DNA of 50,697 nt. Source: an uncultured Rivibacter sp. (GTDB taxonomy: Bacteria; Pseudomonadota; Gammaproteobacteria; Burkholderiales; Burkholderiaceae). Shown here in pieces: positions 36,702 through 50,657 of the stretch; position 1 is the first letter of the stretch, and each line of letters opens with the position of its first letter. The notes beneath the pieces were generated by a model. That model saw only the letters and a list, made by a program, of their open reading frames with translations. It did not search any database and was not told where the DNA came from. The stretch covers positions 1-50,697 of the forward strand of contig CAMLNA010000015.1 of assembly GCA_946481025.1 (NCBI GenBank), read 5' to 3'. The position numbers and the translations under genes are program-made.

Positions 36702-39305
36702 ATGCTGAAGCAGACCGCGGTGGACTTCGCCGGCCACACGCCGATGATGGCGCAGTACCTGCGCATCAAGGCCGACTTCCCCGAGACGCTCGTGTTCTAT
36801 CGCATGGGCGACTTCTACGAAGTCTTCTACGAAGACGCGCGCAAGGCCAACCGCCTGCTCGACATCACGCTCACCCAGCGCGGCCAGTCCAACGGCGAGC
36901 CGGTGGTGATGGCCGGCGTGCCGGTGCATGCGCTCGAGGCCTACCTCGCCAAGCTGGTGAAGCTGGGCGAGGCGGTGGCCATTGCCGAGCAGGTGGGCGA
37001 CGTGGCCACCGCCAAGGGGCCTGTGGAGCGCAAGGTGGTGCGGGTGGTGACGCCCGGCACCGTGACCGACACCGAGCTGCTGAACGAACGCGCCGACACG
37101 CTGCTGCTGGCGCTGGCATCTCATGGATCCCCGCAGCGCCCGAGCTATGGCTTGGCCTGGCTGGCGCTTTCCAGCGGACAGCTCGGCCTCACCGAATGCG
37201 GCGAGCGCGAGCTCGCCACCTGGCTGGCCCGCCTGTCGCCCGCCGAGGTGCTGTTCACCGGCGACGAAGCCCCTGCCGCGCTCCGGCTCACCCGTGCCAC
37301 CCTCACCCGGCGGCCGGCCTGGCAGTTCGACAAGGCGCTGGGCCAGCGCAAGCTGTGCGAGCAGCTGCGCGTGCAGAGCCTGGCCGGTTTCAACGCGCAG
37401 GACCTGCCGCTCGCGCATGCCGCCGCCTCGGCGCTGCTGGCCTTTGCCGAGCACACGCAAGGCCAGGCGCTGGCGCACGTGCACACCCTGGCGGTCGAGC
37501 GCGCGAGCGACCTGCTGGAGCTGCCGCCGGCCACGCACCGCAACCTCGAACTCACCCAGACGCTGCGCGGCGAGGAGGCGCCCACGCTGCTGTCGCTGCT
37601 GGACACCTGCCGCACCGGCATGGGCAGCCGTCTGCTGCGGCACTGGCTCACGCGGCCGCTGCGCGAGCGCGACACCGCCATGGCCCGGCACGCCGCCATC
37701 GGCACGCTGATGGAGCGGGGCTTCGAACCGCTGCGCGAGGTCCTGCGCCATGTGAGCGACGTGGAGCGCATCACCGCGCGCATCGCGCTGCGCCAGGTGC
37801 GCCCGCGCGAACTGGCCGGCCTGCGCGAAACGCTCAGGTCGCTGCCCGCCCTGCGCGCCACCGTGCCGGCAGACGCGAACGGCCTGCTCGCCACGCTGTC
37901 GGGCGACCTCGTGCCGGATGCCGGCATCGACCCGCTGCTGGCCGCCATTGCCGACGAGCCCACCGTGCTGCTGCGCGACGGCGGCGTGATCGCGGCGGGC
38001 TTCGATGCCGAGCTCGACGAGCTGCGCGCCATCAGCCAGAACTGCGACGCCTTCCTGCTCGACCTCGAAACCCGCGAGCGTGCGCGCACCGGCATCGGCA
38101 ACCTGCGGGTGCAGTTCAACAAGGTGCACGGCTTCTACATCGAGGTGACGACCAGCGGCCTCGACAAGGTGCCGATGGACTACCAGCGCCGGCAGACGCT
38201 GAAGAACGCCGAGCGCTTCATCACGCCCGAGCTCAAGGCCTTCGAGGACAAGGCGCTGTCGGCGCAGGAGCGTTCGCTCTCGCGCGAGAAGCTGCTGTAC
38301 GAGCAGTTGCTCGACGGGCTGCAGCCGCACCTGCATGCGCTGGGGGCGCTGGCGCGTGCGCTGGCATCGCTGGATGCGCTGGCCGCGCTGGCCGAACGCG
38401 CGGCCACGCTCAACTGGAGCCGGCCCGAGTTCGTGGCGCACCCCTGCCTCGACATCGAGCAGGGCCGCCACCCGGTGGTCGAGGCACGCCTGGCCGAAAC
38501 CGGCAGCGGCCCATTCATGCCCAACGACTGCCGGCTCGATGCGGCGCGCCGCATGCTGGTGATCACCGGCCCCAACATGGGCGGCAAGTCGACCTTCATG
38601 CGGCAGGTGGCGCTGATCGTGCTGCTCGCGGCCATGGGCTCCTACGTGCCGGCCGCGGCCTGCCGGCTCGGGCCCGTCGATGCGATCCACACCCGCATCG
38701 GCGCGGCCGACGACCTGGCCAATGCGCAGTCGACCTTCATGCTCGAGATGACCGAGGCGGCCGCCATCATCCACGGCGCCACCGAGCAGAGCCTGGTGCT
38801 GATGGACGAGATCGGCCGGGGCACCTCCACCTTCGACGGCCTGGCACTCGCCGGCGCCATCGCCAGCCACCTGCACGACCGCAATCGCTCGTTCACGCTG
38901 TTCGCCACGCACTACTTCGAGCTCACCGAATTCCCCGCCAGGCACGAGCGCGCGATCAACGTGCACGTGTCGGCGGCCGAGTCGGGCGACGACATCGTGT
39001 TCCTGCACGAGATCCAGCCCGGCCCCGCCAGCCGCAGCTATGGCGTGCAGGTGGCGCGCCTGGCCGGCATGCCCGCCGTGCTGGTGCGGCAGGCACGCGC
39101 CACGCTCGAGGCGCTGGAGGCGCAGCAGCGCTCGGCCGATGCGCAGATCGACCTGTTCGCCGCGCCGCCGCCGCTGCCTGAAGCCGCCGAACCGTCGGCG
39201 GTGGAGGCCGCATTGGCCGACATCGAGCCTGATACCCTGTCACCCCGTGAAGCCTTGGAGGCGCTGTATCGCCTGAAGTCGCTTCGCCAAGGAGCCTCGT
39301 CATGA
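36702..39305 (+). CDS. mutS: DNA mismatch repair protein MutS
   Basis: This 867-residue ATPase finds mismatches and starts repair with MutL. Domain I has the mismatch-contact motif at F38 and E40 ([12 protein letters not shown]). The ATPase domain has Walker A ([14 protein letters not shown]), the [14 protein letters not shown]alker B/signature and [14 protein letters not shown] variable linker from about residue 805 leads to the C-terminal helices ([16 protein letters not shown]) used for tetramers. Its stop overlaps the Anbu start (39302-39305, ATGA), an unusual partner for mutS. Confidence 0.97.
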   Translation: MLKQTAVDFAGHTPMMAQYLRIKADFPETLVFYRMGDFYEVFYEDARKANRLLDITLTQRGQSNGEPVVMAGVPVHALEAYLAKLVKLGEAVAIAEQVGDVATAKGPVERKVVRVVTPGTVTDTELLNERADTLLLALASHGSPQRPSYGLAWLALSSGQLGLTECGERELATWLARLSPAEVLFTGDEAPAALRLTRATLTRRPAWQFDKALGQRKLCEQLRVQSLAGFNAQDLPLAHAAASALLAFAEHTQGQALAHVHTLAVERASDLLELPPATHRNLELTQTLRGEEAPTLLSLLDTCRTGMGSRLLRHWLTRPLRERDTAMARHAAIGTLMERGFEPLREVLRHVSDVERITARIALRQVRPRELAGLRETLRSLPALRATVPADANGLLATLSGDLVPDAGIDPLLAAIADEPTVLLRDGGVIAAGFDAELDELRAISQNCDAFLLDLETRERARTGIGNLRVQFNKVHGFYIEVTTSGLDKVPMDYQRRQTLKNAERFITPELKAFEDKALSAQERSLSREKLLYEQLLDGLQPHLHALGALARALASLDALAALAERAATLNWSRPEFVAHPCLDIEQGRHPVVEARLAETGSGPFMPNDCRLDAARRMLVITGPNMGGKSTFMRQVALIVLLAAMGSYVPAAACRLGPVDAIHTRIGAADDLANAQSTFMLEMTEAAAIIHGATEQSLVLMDEIGRGTSTFDGLALAGAIASHLHDRNRSFTLFATHYFELTEFPARHERAINVHVSAAESGDDIVFLHEIQPGPASRSYGVQVARLAGMPAVLVRQARATLEALEAQQRSADAQIDLFAAPPPLPEAAEPSAVEAALADIEPDTLSPREALEALYRLKSLRQGASS

Positions 39306-40132
39306 CCTACTGCGTGGGCATGCGCCTGAACAGCGGGCTGGTGTTCCTGTCGGACTCGCGCACCAACGCGGGCCTCGACCAGATCAGCACCTTCCGCAAG
39401 ATGACCGTCTACGAAAAGCCGGGCGACCGGGTGATGGTGCTGCTGTCGGCCGGCAACCTGGCCATCACGCAGGCGGTACGCCAGGTGCTGCAGGCCGAGA
39501 GCATCGAGGGCGACGACGGCCCCATCTCCCTGTGGACGGCCAGGAGCATGTTCGATGCGGCCCGCATCGTCGGCAGCGCCATCCGCAAGGTGCACGCACG
39601 CGATGCCGACGCGCTGAAGAAGCACGGCATCGAGTTCAACGTGAACCTCATCTTCGGCGGGCAGATCGCCGGCGAGGCGATGCGGCTGTTCAATATCTAC
39701 GCCGCGGGCAACTTCGTGGAAGCCGGCATCGACGGCGTGTGCTACTTCCAGATCGGCGAGTCCAAGTACGGCAAGCCGGTGATCGACCGGGTGGTCACGC
39801 CCGAGACGCCGCTGGACGAAGCCGCCAAGTGCGCGCTGGTGTCGATGGATTCCACGCTGAAGTCCAACCTCTCGGTGGGCCTGCCGCTGGACCTGCTCAT
39901 CTACAAGGGAGACACCCTCAAGGTGGACAGCGTGGTCAACATCGACGAGAGCAACGCCTACTTCCGCATGATCCGCAGCTCCTGGGGCAAGCGGCTGCGC
40001 GAGGTGTTCGATTCGCTGCCCGACCCCACCTGGCACGGCGAGGCGAGCGAATACCCGCTGACGCAGGCCCCCGCCGCGCAGCAGGCGCAGGCGATGAACC
40101 CGCTTTCGATCGTGCGCGCCCCCGATGCCTGA
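39302..40132 (+). CDS. Proteasome-like peptidase (Anbu family)
   Basis: This 276-residue protein is an Anbu-type peptidase, related to proteasome beta subunits. It starts [20 protein letters not shown]; after removal of Met, T1 is the nucleophile, D17 fits the proteasome Asp and a Lys lies near 32 (FRKM). The rest is typical: [40 protein letters not shown] and [19 protein letters not shown]. Anbu proteins form helical or ring assemblies; substrates are unclear. Usual Anbu partners (an ATP-grasp, an alpha-E protein, a transglutaminase-like protein) are absent. It overlaps mutS by four bases and the next gene by eight. Confidence 0.9.
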   Translation: MTYCVGMRLNSGLVFLSDSRTNAGLDQISTFRKMTVYEKPGDRVMVLLSAGNLAITQAVRQVLQAESIEGDDGPISLWTARSMFDAARIVGSAIRKVHARDADALKKHGIEFNVNLIFGGQIAGEAMRLFNIYAAGNFVEAGIDGVCYFQIGESKYGKPVIDRVVTPETPLDEAAKCALVSMDSTLKSNLSVGLPLDLLIYKGDTLKVDSVVNIDESNAYFRMIRSSWGKRLREVFDSLPDPTWHGEASEYPLTQAPAAQQAQAMNPLSIVRAPDA

Positions 40133-40964
40133 CCAGAGCGGCACCAGGCCCACCATCGTCTTCTCACACGCCAACGGCTTTCCCGCCGGCACGTATCGAA
40201 CGCTCTTCGAAGCCTGGCGCGAAGCGGGCTACGAGGTGCATGCGATCGAGAAGCTGGGCCACGACCCCGACTACCCGGTCACCAGCAACTGGCCGCACCT
40301 GCGGCGGCAGCTGGCCGACTTCGTCGAGCACAAGGTCGGGCGCCCGGCTTTCCTGGTAGGCCATTCCCTCGGCGGCTTCCTGAGTCTCATGGCGGCGATC
40401 CGCTTTCCGCAGCTCGCGCTCGGCGTGGTACTGCTGGACTCGCCGGTGATCTACGGCTGGAAGGCGCGTGTCGTGCAGTTCTCCAAGGCCACCGGCTGGA
40501 CCGAGCGCGTGTCGCCCGGCCAGATATCGCGCAAGCGGCGCAACCGCTGGTCCGACCCCGACGAGGTGTTGAAGCACTTCATCGAGAAGCCCGCGTTCGC
40601 GCGCTGGCAGCCGGACGTGCTGGCCGACTACGTGAAGGCCGGCACCGAGGCCGACGAACAGGGGCGGCGCCTGGCCTTCGACCGGCAGGTGGAGACCGAC
40701 ATCTACAACACCCTTCCGCACCACATGGGACGGCTGGCGCGGCGCTACCCGCCCGCCTGCCCGGTGGCCTTCGTGGGCGGCACGATCTCCAACGAGGTGC
40801 GGCAGGTGGGCATGGCCGCCACGCAGCGCGTGACGCAGGGCCGCGTGTCATGGATCGAGGGCGGTCACCTGTTCCCGTTCGAGAAGCCGGCGCAGGCATC
40901 CGCCGAGGTGTTGCGATGGCTTCGCGAGTTCCAACAAGGTTCCGAAACGAGGCCCGCCGCCTGA
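40125..40964 (+). CDS. Alpha/beta hydrolase
   Basis: This 279-residue cytoplasmic hydrolase has the HG oxyanion region as HANGFPAGTYRTLFEAWREAG and the nucleophile elbow VGHSLGGFLSL. A late His in WIEGGHLFPFEKP completes the likely triad. There is no signal peptide. It overlaps the Anbu gene by eight bases, so it is translated from the same transcript. Related single-domain hydrolases act on esters or amides; substrate is unknown. The overlap suggests a functional link, but none can be shown. Confidence 0.87.
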   Translation: MPDQSGTRPTIVFSHANGFPAGTYRTLFEAWREAGYEVHAIEKLGHDPDYPVTSNWPHLRRQLADFVEHKVGRPAFLVGHSLGGFLSLMAAIRFPQLALGVVLLDSPVIYGWKARVVQFSKATGWTERVSPGQISRKRRNRWSDPDEVLKHFIEKPAFARWQPDVLADYVKAGTEADEQGRRLAFDRQVETDIYNTLPHHMGRLARRYPPACPVAFVGGTISNEVRQVGMAATQRVTQGRVSWIEGGHLFPFEKPAQASAEVLRWLREFQQGSETRPAA

Positions 40965-42701
<1,737 letters not shown>

Positions 42702-42714
42702 GGACACACACCCT

Positions 42715-45220
<2,506 letters not shown>

Positions 45221-45241
45221 TCGAAAAGGCCGCCGGACTGC

Positions 45242-45517
45242 ATGCGCCTCGTCACGCTGGCACTCGCGGCCTTGCTGGCCTTCGTCCATGTCGAACTGTG
45301 GTTCGGCAAGGGTGGGGTGCCGCGCGTGATGGTGCTGCAGTCGGAGCTGGCCGCCCAGCAGGACAAGAACGAACTGGCGCGCCAGCGCAACGAGCAGCTG
45401 GCCGCCGAGGTGCGCGACCTGAAGGAAGGCCTCGAGATGGTCGAGGAGAAGGCGCGCTTCGAGCTGGGCATGGTCAAGCCCGACGAGATCTACGTGCAGA
45501 TCGCGCCCCGGCGCTGA
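45242..45517 (+). CDS. ftsB: Cell division protein FtsB
   Basis: This 91-residue divisome protein has one N-terminal transmembrane helix (RLVTLALAALLAFVHVELWFG) and a periplasmic coiled coil (LQSELAAQQDKNELARQRNEQLAAEV). A conserved end with EEKARFELGMVKPDEIYVQIA follows. FtsB joins FtsL and FtsQ to activate septal peptidoglycan synthesis. Its place just after eno is conserved in many proteobacteria, including E. coli. The size matches the family. Confidence 0.95.
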   Translation: MRLVTLALAALLAFVHVELWFGKGGVPRVMVLQSELAAQQDKNELARQRNEQLAAEVRDLKEGLEMVEEKARFELGMVKPDEIYVQIAPRR

Positions 45518-45557
45518 CGCGCACGCTCCTTCAGCACCTCACGGCGAACGTGCCGTC

Positions 45558-46184
45558 ATGGACACCTTCGTCGCCCTCCTGAACTCCTCTGCCTTCACGA
45601 TCGGCCCGGTCAGTGCCAGCTGGGCCGAACTCGCCGGCGCCCTGCTCGGCGTGTGGATGGTGGTGTGCAACTGGCGCGTCAACCCGCTGGCCTGGCCGCT
45701 GGCCATCGCCAGCTCGGCGCTCTACTGGCTGGTCTTCTGGCAGGCCAGGCTGTACGGCGATGCCTGGCTGCAGGTCTTCTTTGCCGTGGTCGCGCTGTGG
45801 GGCTGGCGGCAATGGCTGCGCGGCAGGCAGGCCGACGGCCAAGCCTTGCGGGTGCGCTGGCTCGGCCGCCGCGATCGCGCGCTCGTGCTGCTGGGCATGG
45901 CGGCGCTGTGGCCGGCGATGGGCTGGTTCCTCGACCATCACACCGACACCGACGTGCCCTACTGGGACGCCTTTCCCACGGCCGGCAGCCTGCTCGGCCA
46001 GTTCCTGCTCGGCCGCAAGTACGTCGACAACTGGCCCGCCTGGGTGGCGGTCAACGTGGTGGGCGTGGGCCTCTTCGCCTACAAGGGCCTGTGGCTCACC
46101 GTGGGCCTGTACACGCTCTTCGCCGCGATGGCGGTGGTGGGCTGGCGCGCATGGGCGCACCTGGCCGTCGCGAAAGACGCATGA
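45558..46184 (+). CDS. pnuC: Nicotinamide riboside transporter PnuC
   Basis: This 208-residue inner-membrane protein fits PnuC, with about seven transmembrane helices. The pattern WRVNPLAWPLAIASSALYWLVFW, LYGDAWLQVFFAVVALWGWRQW and VDNWPAWVAVNVVGVGLFAYKGLW is the family core, including the WxxW-type ring residues that bind the vitamin. It brings in nicotinamide riboside down its gradient. The next gene, a NadR-like kinase, overlaps by four bases (46181-46184) and would trap the vitamin by phosphorylation. Confidence 0.93.
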   Translation: MDTFVALLNSSAFTIGPVSASWAELAGALLGVWMVVCNWRVNPLAWPLAIASSALYWLVFWQARLYGDAWLQVFFAVVALWGWRQWLRGRQADGQALRVRWLGRRDRALVLLGMAALWPAMGWFLDHHTDTDVPYWDAFPTAGSLLGQFLLGRKYVDNWPAWVAVNVVGVGLFAYKGLWLTVGLYTLFAAMAVVGWRAWAHLAVAKDA

Positions 46185-46834
46185 AGGCCGGCAAGGTCAT
46201 CGCCATCCTCGGGGCCGAAAGCACCGGCAAGACGACGCTGGCCCACACGCTGACGCTGGAGTTGCGCGCGCTCGGGCACGACGCCGCGGTGGTGACCGAA
46301 TACCTGCGGGAATTCTGCGATCGCGCCGGCCGCACGCCGCGCGTGGACGAGCAGGCCGCCATCGCCGCCGAGCAGACACGGCGCATCCAGGCTGCCGCCC
46401 GCCTGCACGACGTCGTGGTGGCCGACACCAGCGCCGTGATGATCGCGGTCTACAGCGACCTCATCTTCGGCGACCCGTCCTTGTATGCCGATGCACTGGC
46501 CGCGCACCGCGACGGGTGCGACGCGACCTTGCTCACCGCGCTCGACCTGCCCTGGCAGGCCGACGGCTTCATACGCGACGGCGCGCACGTGCGCGAGCCG
46601 GTCGATGCCCTGGTGCGCAAGGCCCTCGACGCGGCCGCACTGCCCTACGGCGTGGTGTACGGGCAGGCCGATGCGAGAACCAAGGCGGCGCTGTCGGCCC
46701 TGCAGCGCCTCGGGCTGGTGACGGCCGAGGCGACCGGCGAACGCGAGCCCGACGGCCGGCGCTGGCGGGCTCGCTGCGCGGAGTGCCTCGTGGCCGAGTG
46801 CGAGCACCTGGCTCGCAAGACGACGCGTCCCTAA
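46181..46834 (+). CDS. NadR-like ribosylnicotinamide kinase (AAA family)
   Basis: This 217-residue protein matches the kinase half of NadR. A P-loop, LGAESTGKTTLAHTL, begins at about residue 9. VTEYLREFCDRAGRTP, with the residue expected to contact the substrate, comes next, then VVADTSAVMIAVYSDLIFGD. The NadR adenylyltransferase and DNA-binding domains are missing, so it probably makes nicotinamide mononucleotide from the riboside only. The start ATG overlaps the pnuC stop (ATGA), a coupled uptake-and-trap pair. The last residues include a Cys cluster (CAECLVAECEH) not usual for NadR. Confidence 0.82.
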   Translation: MKAGKVIAILGAESTGKTTLAHTLTLELRALGHDAAVVTEYLREFCDRAGRTPRVDEQAAIAAEQTRRIQAAARLHDVVVADTSAVMIAVYSDLIFGDPSLYADALAAHRDGCDATLLTALDLPWQADGFIRDGAHVREPVDALVRKALDAAALPYGVVYGQADARTKAALSALQRLGLVTAEATGEREPDGRRWRARCAECLVAECEHLARKTTRP

Positions 46835-46935
46835 GGCGAGGGGCCCACCTAGGGGGGCGCAAACAGGCAGCCTCGCCTAGCTTGAGTAGCAGCGGCTCCA
46901 TGACCGGGGCCGCACATCCACTCAAGGAGCCCACG

Positions 46936-48531
46936 ATGCCCGACATCTCCCGCATGCCCAACCTCGAGGCCAGAGCCTTTGCCGGCAACCGCTTCGCCGA
47001 GGCGCTGCTGACCTACCCGTGCCCCCAACGCATCCTGATGGTGACCGACGGCAGCCTCGACTTCGGCACCGGCTTCTTCGGCCTGTCGGAGTTCGTCTCC
47101 ATCGTGGCGGCGGCCGGCCACACCATCGCCACCGCGCATCGTGGCGGCTCGGGCCCCACCACCATCGCCGGCGCGTTCACCTTCGATGCCTCGGTCAACA
47201 CCGCGCAGTACGACCAGCTGTGGCTGTTCGGCTTCAGCTCGGCCGCGCTGCAGGCCGCGGAGCAGAGCCAGATCGCCCAGTTCATGAAGGACGGCGGCGG
47301 CGTGTTCGCCACGGGCGACCACGGCACGCTGGGCCGCGGCATGGGCGGCTTCATTCCGCGCGTGCGCGCGATGCGCAACTGGGCCGGCATCCCGATGAGC
47401 TCGCCGCAGCGGCTCGACACGGTGATCGATCCGGGCAGCGACAACGTCAAGCAGTTCAACGACCAGGCCAACGCGATTGCGCAGCGCATCTATCCGGTGT
47501 TCTTCTCGAACGGCGGGCCCGACTCGGCCGCCTCGAGCTGGAACGTGCATCCGGTGCTGCGCCATCCGTCGGGCGCGGTGGACTGGATGCCCGACCACGC
47601 GCACGAAAGCGAGTGCCTGGCACCGGCGCCCGGCCCGGGCTCGTTCGCCGGCGTGGAGGAATGGCCCGAACCCGTCGGCGGCGGGCCGCGCATCGCGGCT
47701 CAGGTGGTGTCGGTGTCGATCTCGGGCGGGCGCTTCATCGAAAGCGGCGCGCCCACGCCCACCGGCACCAAGCCGCCGGTGGCACCGCGCTCCTTCGGCG
47801 GCATCTCGGCCTATGACGGCGACGCCGCGCGCGTGGGCCGCATCGTCTGCGACGCGACCTGGCACCACTTCGTCAACATCAACCTCAACGGCTCGGGCGC
47901 CGGCAGCGACAGCGCGGGCCAGCCGTTCGAGGGCCTCTACTCGGGTGGCTCGCCGACGCCCGAGTACCAGAAGATCCAGCGCTACTACCTCAACACCGTG
48001 CGCTGGCTCGCACCGCGCAACCGCCGCCGCTGCTGGCCGTTCATCAAGCTGGCGCTGGCGCGCTTCGACCCGGAGATGCTCGAGTTCGAGCTGCCGCACC
48101 CGCACCCTTGCCCATGGGACCCGCTGGTCGAGCTGGGCCTGGTGGCCGAGCATGCGCTCACGCGGCAATGGGGTCCGGGCACCGTGCCCGAACTGGTGGC
48201 CGAACTCGCCGACACGGCGGAGCTGCCCGCCTCATGGCAGGCGCTGCTGACGCCCTTGCAGGCCGGCCGCAAGGAAACCACGGCGCCCTCGATGCTGCCG
48301 CTGGCGGACCTGCGGTACGCGATGCTGGGCGCGGTGGTCAACCAGATCGCAGAGACACTGCCGGCAGACGCCGAAAAGCTGGCCGGGATGATGAAGGACC
48401 ACGAGCGCCTGGCGGCCGAGACCGTGCGCACCGGGCTGCACGGCGCATTGCCCACCATCGCGGCCCGGATGCAGCACGAGCTCAAGCAGCTCGACGGGCT
48501 GCAGCGCGCGATCGCCGAGTTCAAGGTGTGA
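46936..48531 (+). CDS. Protein of unknown function with class I glutaminase-like fold pattern
   Basis: I do not recognise this 531-residue protein. It has no signal peptide. The N-terminal 120 residues look like a Rossmann-type or ThuA/glutaminase-like fold: ILMVTDGSLDFGTGFFGLSEF, AGHTIATAHRGG, YDQLWLFGFSSAAL, FMKDGGGVFATGDHGTLGRGMGG. A middle part holds NVHPVLRHPSGAVDWMPDHAHESEC and DATWHHFVNINLNG, rich in His and Asp. The C-terminal 150 residues are helical. AAGGAG six bases before the ATG supports the start. It stands alone after a 101-base gap and faces the peptidase gene convergently. An enzyme with a metal site is possible but unproven. Confidence 0.75.
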   Translation: MPDISRMPNLEARAFAGNRFAEALLTYPCPQRILMVTDGSLDFGTGFFGLSEFVSIVAAAGHTIATAHRGGSGPTTIAGAFTFDASVNTAQYDQLWLFGFSSAALQAAEQSQIAQFMKDGGGVFATGDHGTLGRGMGGFIPRVRAMRNWAGIPMSSPQRLDTVIDPGSDNVKQFNDQANAIAQRIYPVFFSNGGPDSAASSWNVHPVLRHPSGAVDWMPDHAHESECLAPAPGPGSFAGVEEWPEPVGGGPRIAAQVVSVSISGGRFIESGAPTPTGTKPPVAPRSFGGISAYDGDAARVGRIVCDATWHHFVNINLNGSGAGSDSAGQPFEGLYSGGSPTPEYQKIQRYYLNTVRWLAPRNRRRCWPFIKLALARFDPEMLEFELPHPHPCPWDPLVELGLVAEHALTRQWGPGTVPELVAELADTAELPASWQALLTPLQAGRKETTAPSMLPLADLRYAMLGAVVNQIAETLPADAEKLAGMMKDHERLAAETVRTGLHGALPTIAARMQHELKQLDGLQRAIAEFKV

Positions 48532-48582
48532 GGCAACGCACCCCGCCTCCTGCGCAATGTGGAGTGCGGGCGTGCATGCAAG

Positions 48583-50655
48583 CTACGGCCCCGCGATCGG
48601 GGCCGCGGTGCCGCCCGGCACCGGCTTCAGGTGCTCGTCGAGAAAACCCTCGAGTGCGCGGAAGAACGCCAGGCGATGGCTGTGGCGGCTGAGATGATGG
48701 TCGCCGCCTTCGAGCTCGATGTAGCGGTGCGGCTTGCCCGCACGGCGCAGCGCGCTGGCCATCGTCTCGCTCTGGTCCACCGGCACGCTGCGGTCCACCG
48801 TGCCGTGCACCAGCAGCACCGGCGCCCGGATGCGCTCGGCCTGCCTCGCCGGCGAGGTGGCCCGCAGCTGCGCCCTGTCGGCCCACAAGCGCCCGATCGT
48901 GCGTTCGGCTGCCTCACGGCCTCCCAGGTAGTCGCTCTCGAACTCGATCAGGTCCGGCAGGTCCGACACGCCCGCAAAGCTCACCGCGCAGCGGTAGAGA
49001 TCGGGCGTCTTCACCGCGCCCATGAGCGCCGCATAGCCGCCGTAGCTGGCCCCCACGATGCACACGCGCTTCGGGTCGGCCACCCCCTGTTCCACCGCCC
49101 ATGACACGGCGTCGGTCAGGTCGTCCTGCATCTCGAGGCCCCATCGCTTCAGGCCCGCCAGCTTGAACTCGTGGCCGTAGCCGCTCGATCCGCGGAAGTT
49201 GACCTGCAGCACCGCATAGCCCCGGTCGGCCAGGAATTCGGTCCACGGATCGAAGTCGATGTCGTCGCGGCTGTGCGGGCCGCCGTGCGGCAGCAGCACG
49301 AAGGGCAGCGGCTGCCTCACATTCGCCGAGGAGGAGTGCCCCGCCGGGAGCGTGAGATAGGCATTCAGCGTCAGCCCGTCGCGGGCCTTGATGCTCACCG
49401 CCCGCTTGCCCGCGAGCGCGGCATTCGCGAGGTCCGGGTGAGTGCTGCCGAGGAAGGCCAGCTGGCCGCTGGCACGGTCGCCCGCATAGAACCCGCCCGG
49501 CTGGCGGTTGCCGCTCGAGTAGACCAGGTAGCCTTGCTCGTCATCGCTCATGCCGAGCAGACGGTTGCTGCGGTCGGGCAGGGCCTGGTCGATGGCCAGC
49601 ATCTGCGCCCGCCAGTCGTCGTTCCACCACTCGCTGCGGGCCTCGCCTCCGCCCGACTCCGGCTCGTCGATGCGCAGGCCGATCACTTCGCCGGTGGCGG
49701 GTGCGCGGATCAGGCTGCCGTCCGTGTCGCGAAGGGAGTGCGACAGGCGCAGGGTCCTGGGCAGCCCCGGCGCGTCGAGCCGGACCGAGAACACCGCCAT
49801 GCGGCCTTCGTGATCCGCGCGCACGTAAAGCTCCTGGGGGTCGAGCCCGAAGCCGAGCGGCCAGACGGACTCCTTCAGCTTGTCGAAGGCCCACAGCGTG
49901 CGCCAGTTCCGGCCGTCGGGGTCGCTGCCGATGACTTCCCAGCGGCCGCCGTTGTCCAGCAGGCGGATGCCCACGCGCACCCGGTGCTGCGCGTCGGTGA
50001 ACCACCAGTGGACGTCGCGCTCGGGCGCCTTGACCATGCGGCTGGCGCCCGTCTCGACGTTCACCTTGTAGACGCCGGGCAGCGGCCGGCCGGGCTCGCT
50101 GAGCTGCAGCAGCACGTGGCGCCCGTCGCCCGGCAGCCAGTCGATGACCCGGTCCTGGATCTGCTGGCTGCGCACCGTGCCGAGGACGCTGCCGGCCTGC
50201 GGCCGGTTCTGCACCAGGTTGACAAGGCCGCCGCCCTCGGCCTTCACCGAGACGAGGCGGGTTTCCACCGTGCCCACGAAATCGCGCTGCGCCGCGTAGC
50301 GGAAGCTGACCAGCAGGCGCTCGTTGCTCACCCAGCGGATCCAGTTGAAGTGGAACTTCTGGTTGTCGGTCTCGAGCACGCCGCGGGGGCTGCCACCCGT
50401 GACTGCCCGGGTGATCAGCAGGGTGCGGTCTTCCCGGTTCAGCAGGGCGGCGATCTGCTTGCCGTCGGGCGACAGCGCCACGCGGGACAGTTGCGGCACC
50501 CGTGCGAAATGCTCGATGGGGCGGCGCTGGGCCGCCGGTGCAGCCGCCGCCGCGGGCGCGGCCGCCTGCGCCCACGAAACGAGCGGGGCCAGCACGCACA
50601 ACAGGCCAGCAGCCACCATGCCGCGCACACGGCGCGGTGAGATCCGGCAGCGCAT
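48583..50655 (-). CDS. Exported S9 family peptidase (prolyl oligopeptidase/acylaminoacyl type)
   Basis: This 690-residue peptidase starts with a signal peptide (VRGMVAAGLLCVLAPLVSWAQ) and an Ala-rich linker. A beta-propeller of about residues 45-420 follows, with repeats such as RVALSPDGKQIAALL and HFNWIRWVSNERLL. The C-terminal alpha/beta hydrolase domain has GPHSRDDIDFDPW, the nucleophile elbow VGASYGGYAAL, the Asp in VHGTVDRSVPVDQ and the His in EGGDHHLSRHSH, a complete S9 triad. It would cut short peptides in the periplasm. An in-frame Met at residue 13 could also start it. A hairpin overlaps its 3' end. Confidence 0.92.
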   Translation of the reverse strand: MRCRISPRRVRGMVAAGLLCVLAPLVSWAQAAAPAAAAAPAAQRRPIEHFARVPQLSRVALSPDGKQIAALLNREDRTLLITRAVTGGSPRGVLETDNQKFHFNWIRWVSNERLLVSFRYAAQRDFVGTVETRLVSVKAEGGGLVNLVQNRPQAGSVLGTVRSQQIQDRVIDWLPGDGRHVLLQLSEPGRPLPGVYKVNVETGASRMVKAPERDVHWWFTDAQHRVRVGIRLLDNGGRWEVIGSDPDGRNWRTLWAFDKLKESVWPLGFGLDPQELYVRADHEGRMAVFSVRLDAPGLPRTLRLSHSLRDTDGSLIRAPATGEVIGLRIDEPESGGGEARSEWWNDDWRAQMLAIDQALPDRSNRLLGMSDDEQGYLVYSSGNRQPGGFYAGDRASGQLAFLGSTHPDLANAALAGKRAVSIKARDGLTLNAYLTLPAGHSSSANVRQPLPFVLLPHGGPHSRDDIDFDPWTEFLADRGYAVLQVNFRGSSGYGHEFKLAGLKRWGLEMQDDLTDAVSWAVEQGVADPKRVCIVGASYGGYAALMGAVKTPDLYRCAVSFAGVSDLPDLIEFESDYLGGREAAERTIGRLWADRAQLRATSPARQAERIRAPVLLVHGTVDRSVPVDQSETMASALRRAGKPHRYIELEGGDHHLSRHSHRLAFFRALEGFLDEHLKPVPGGTAAPIAGP
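48586..48605 (-). terminator. Hairpin at the 3' end of the S9 peptidase gene
   Basis: CGGCCCCG and CGGGGCCG form an eight-base stem with loop CGAT, within the last codons and ending next to the TAG stop. No T-run follows, so it may stabilise the mRNA end rather than terminate. Confidence 0.3.
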
Positions 50656-50657
50656 GG

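Noticed and set aside
46834..46878. AGGCGAGG / CCTCGCCT pair after the NadR-like kinase as a terminator
   Set aside because: The loop is 29 bases and no T-run follows, so a functional terminator is unlikely.
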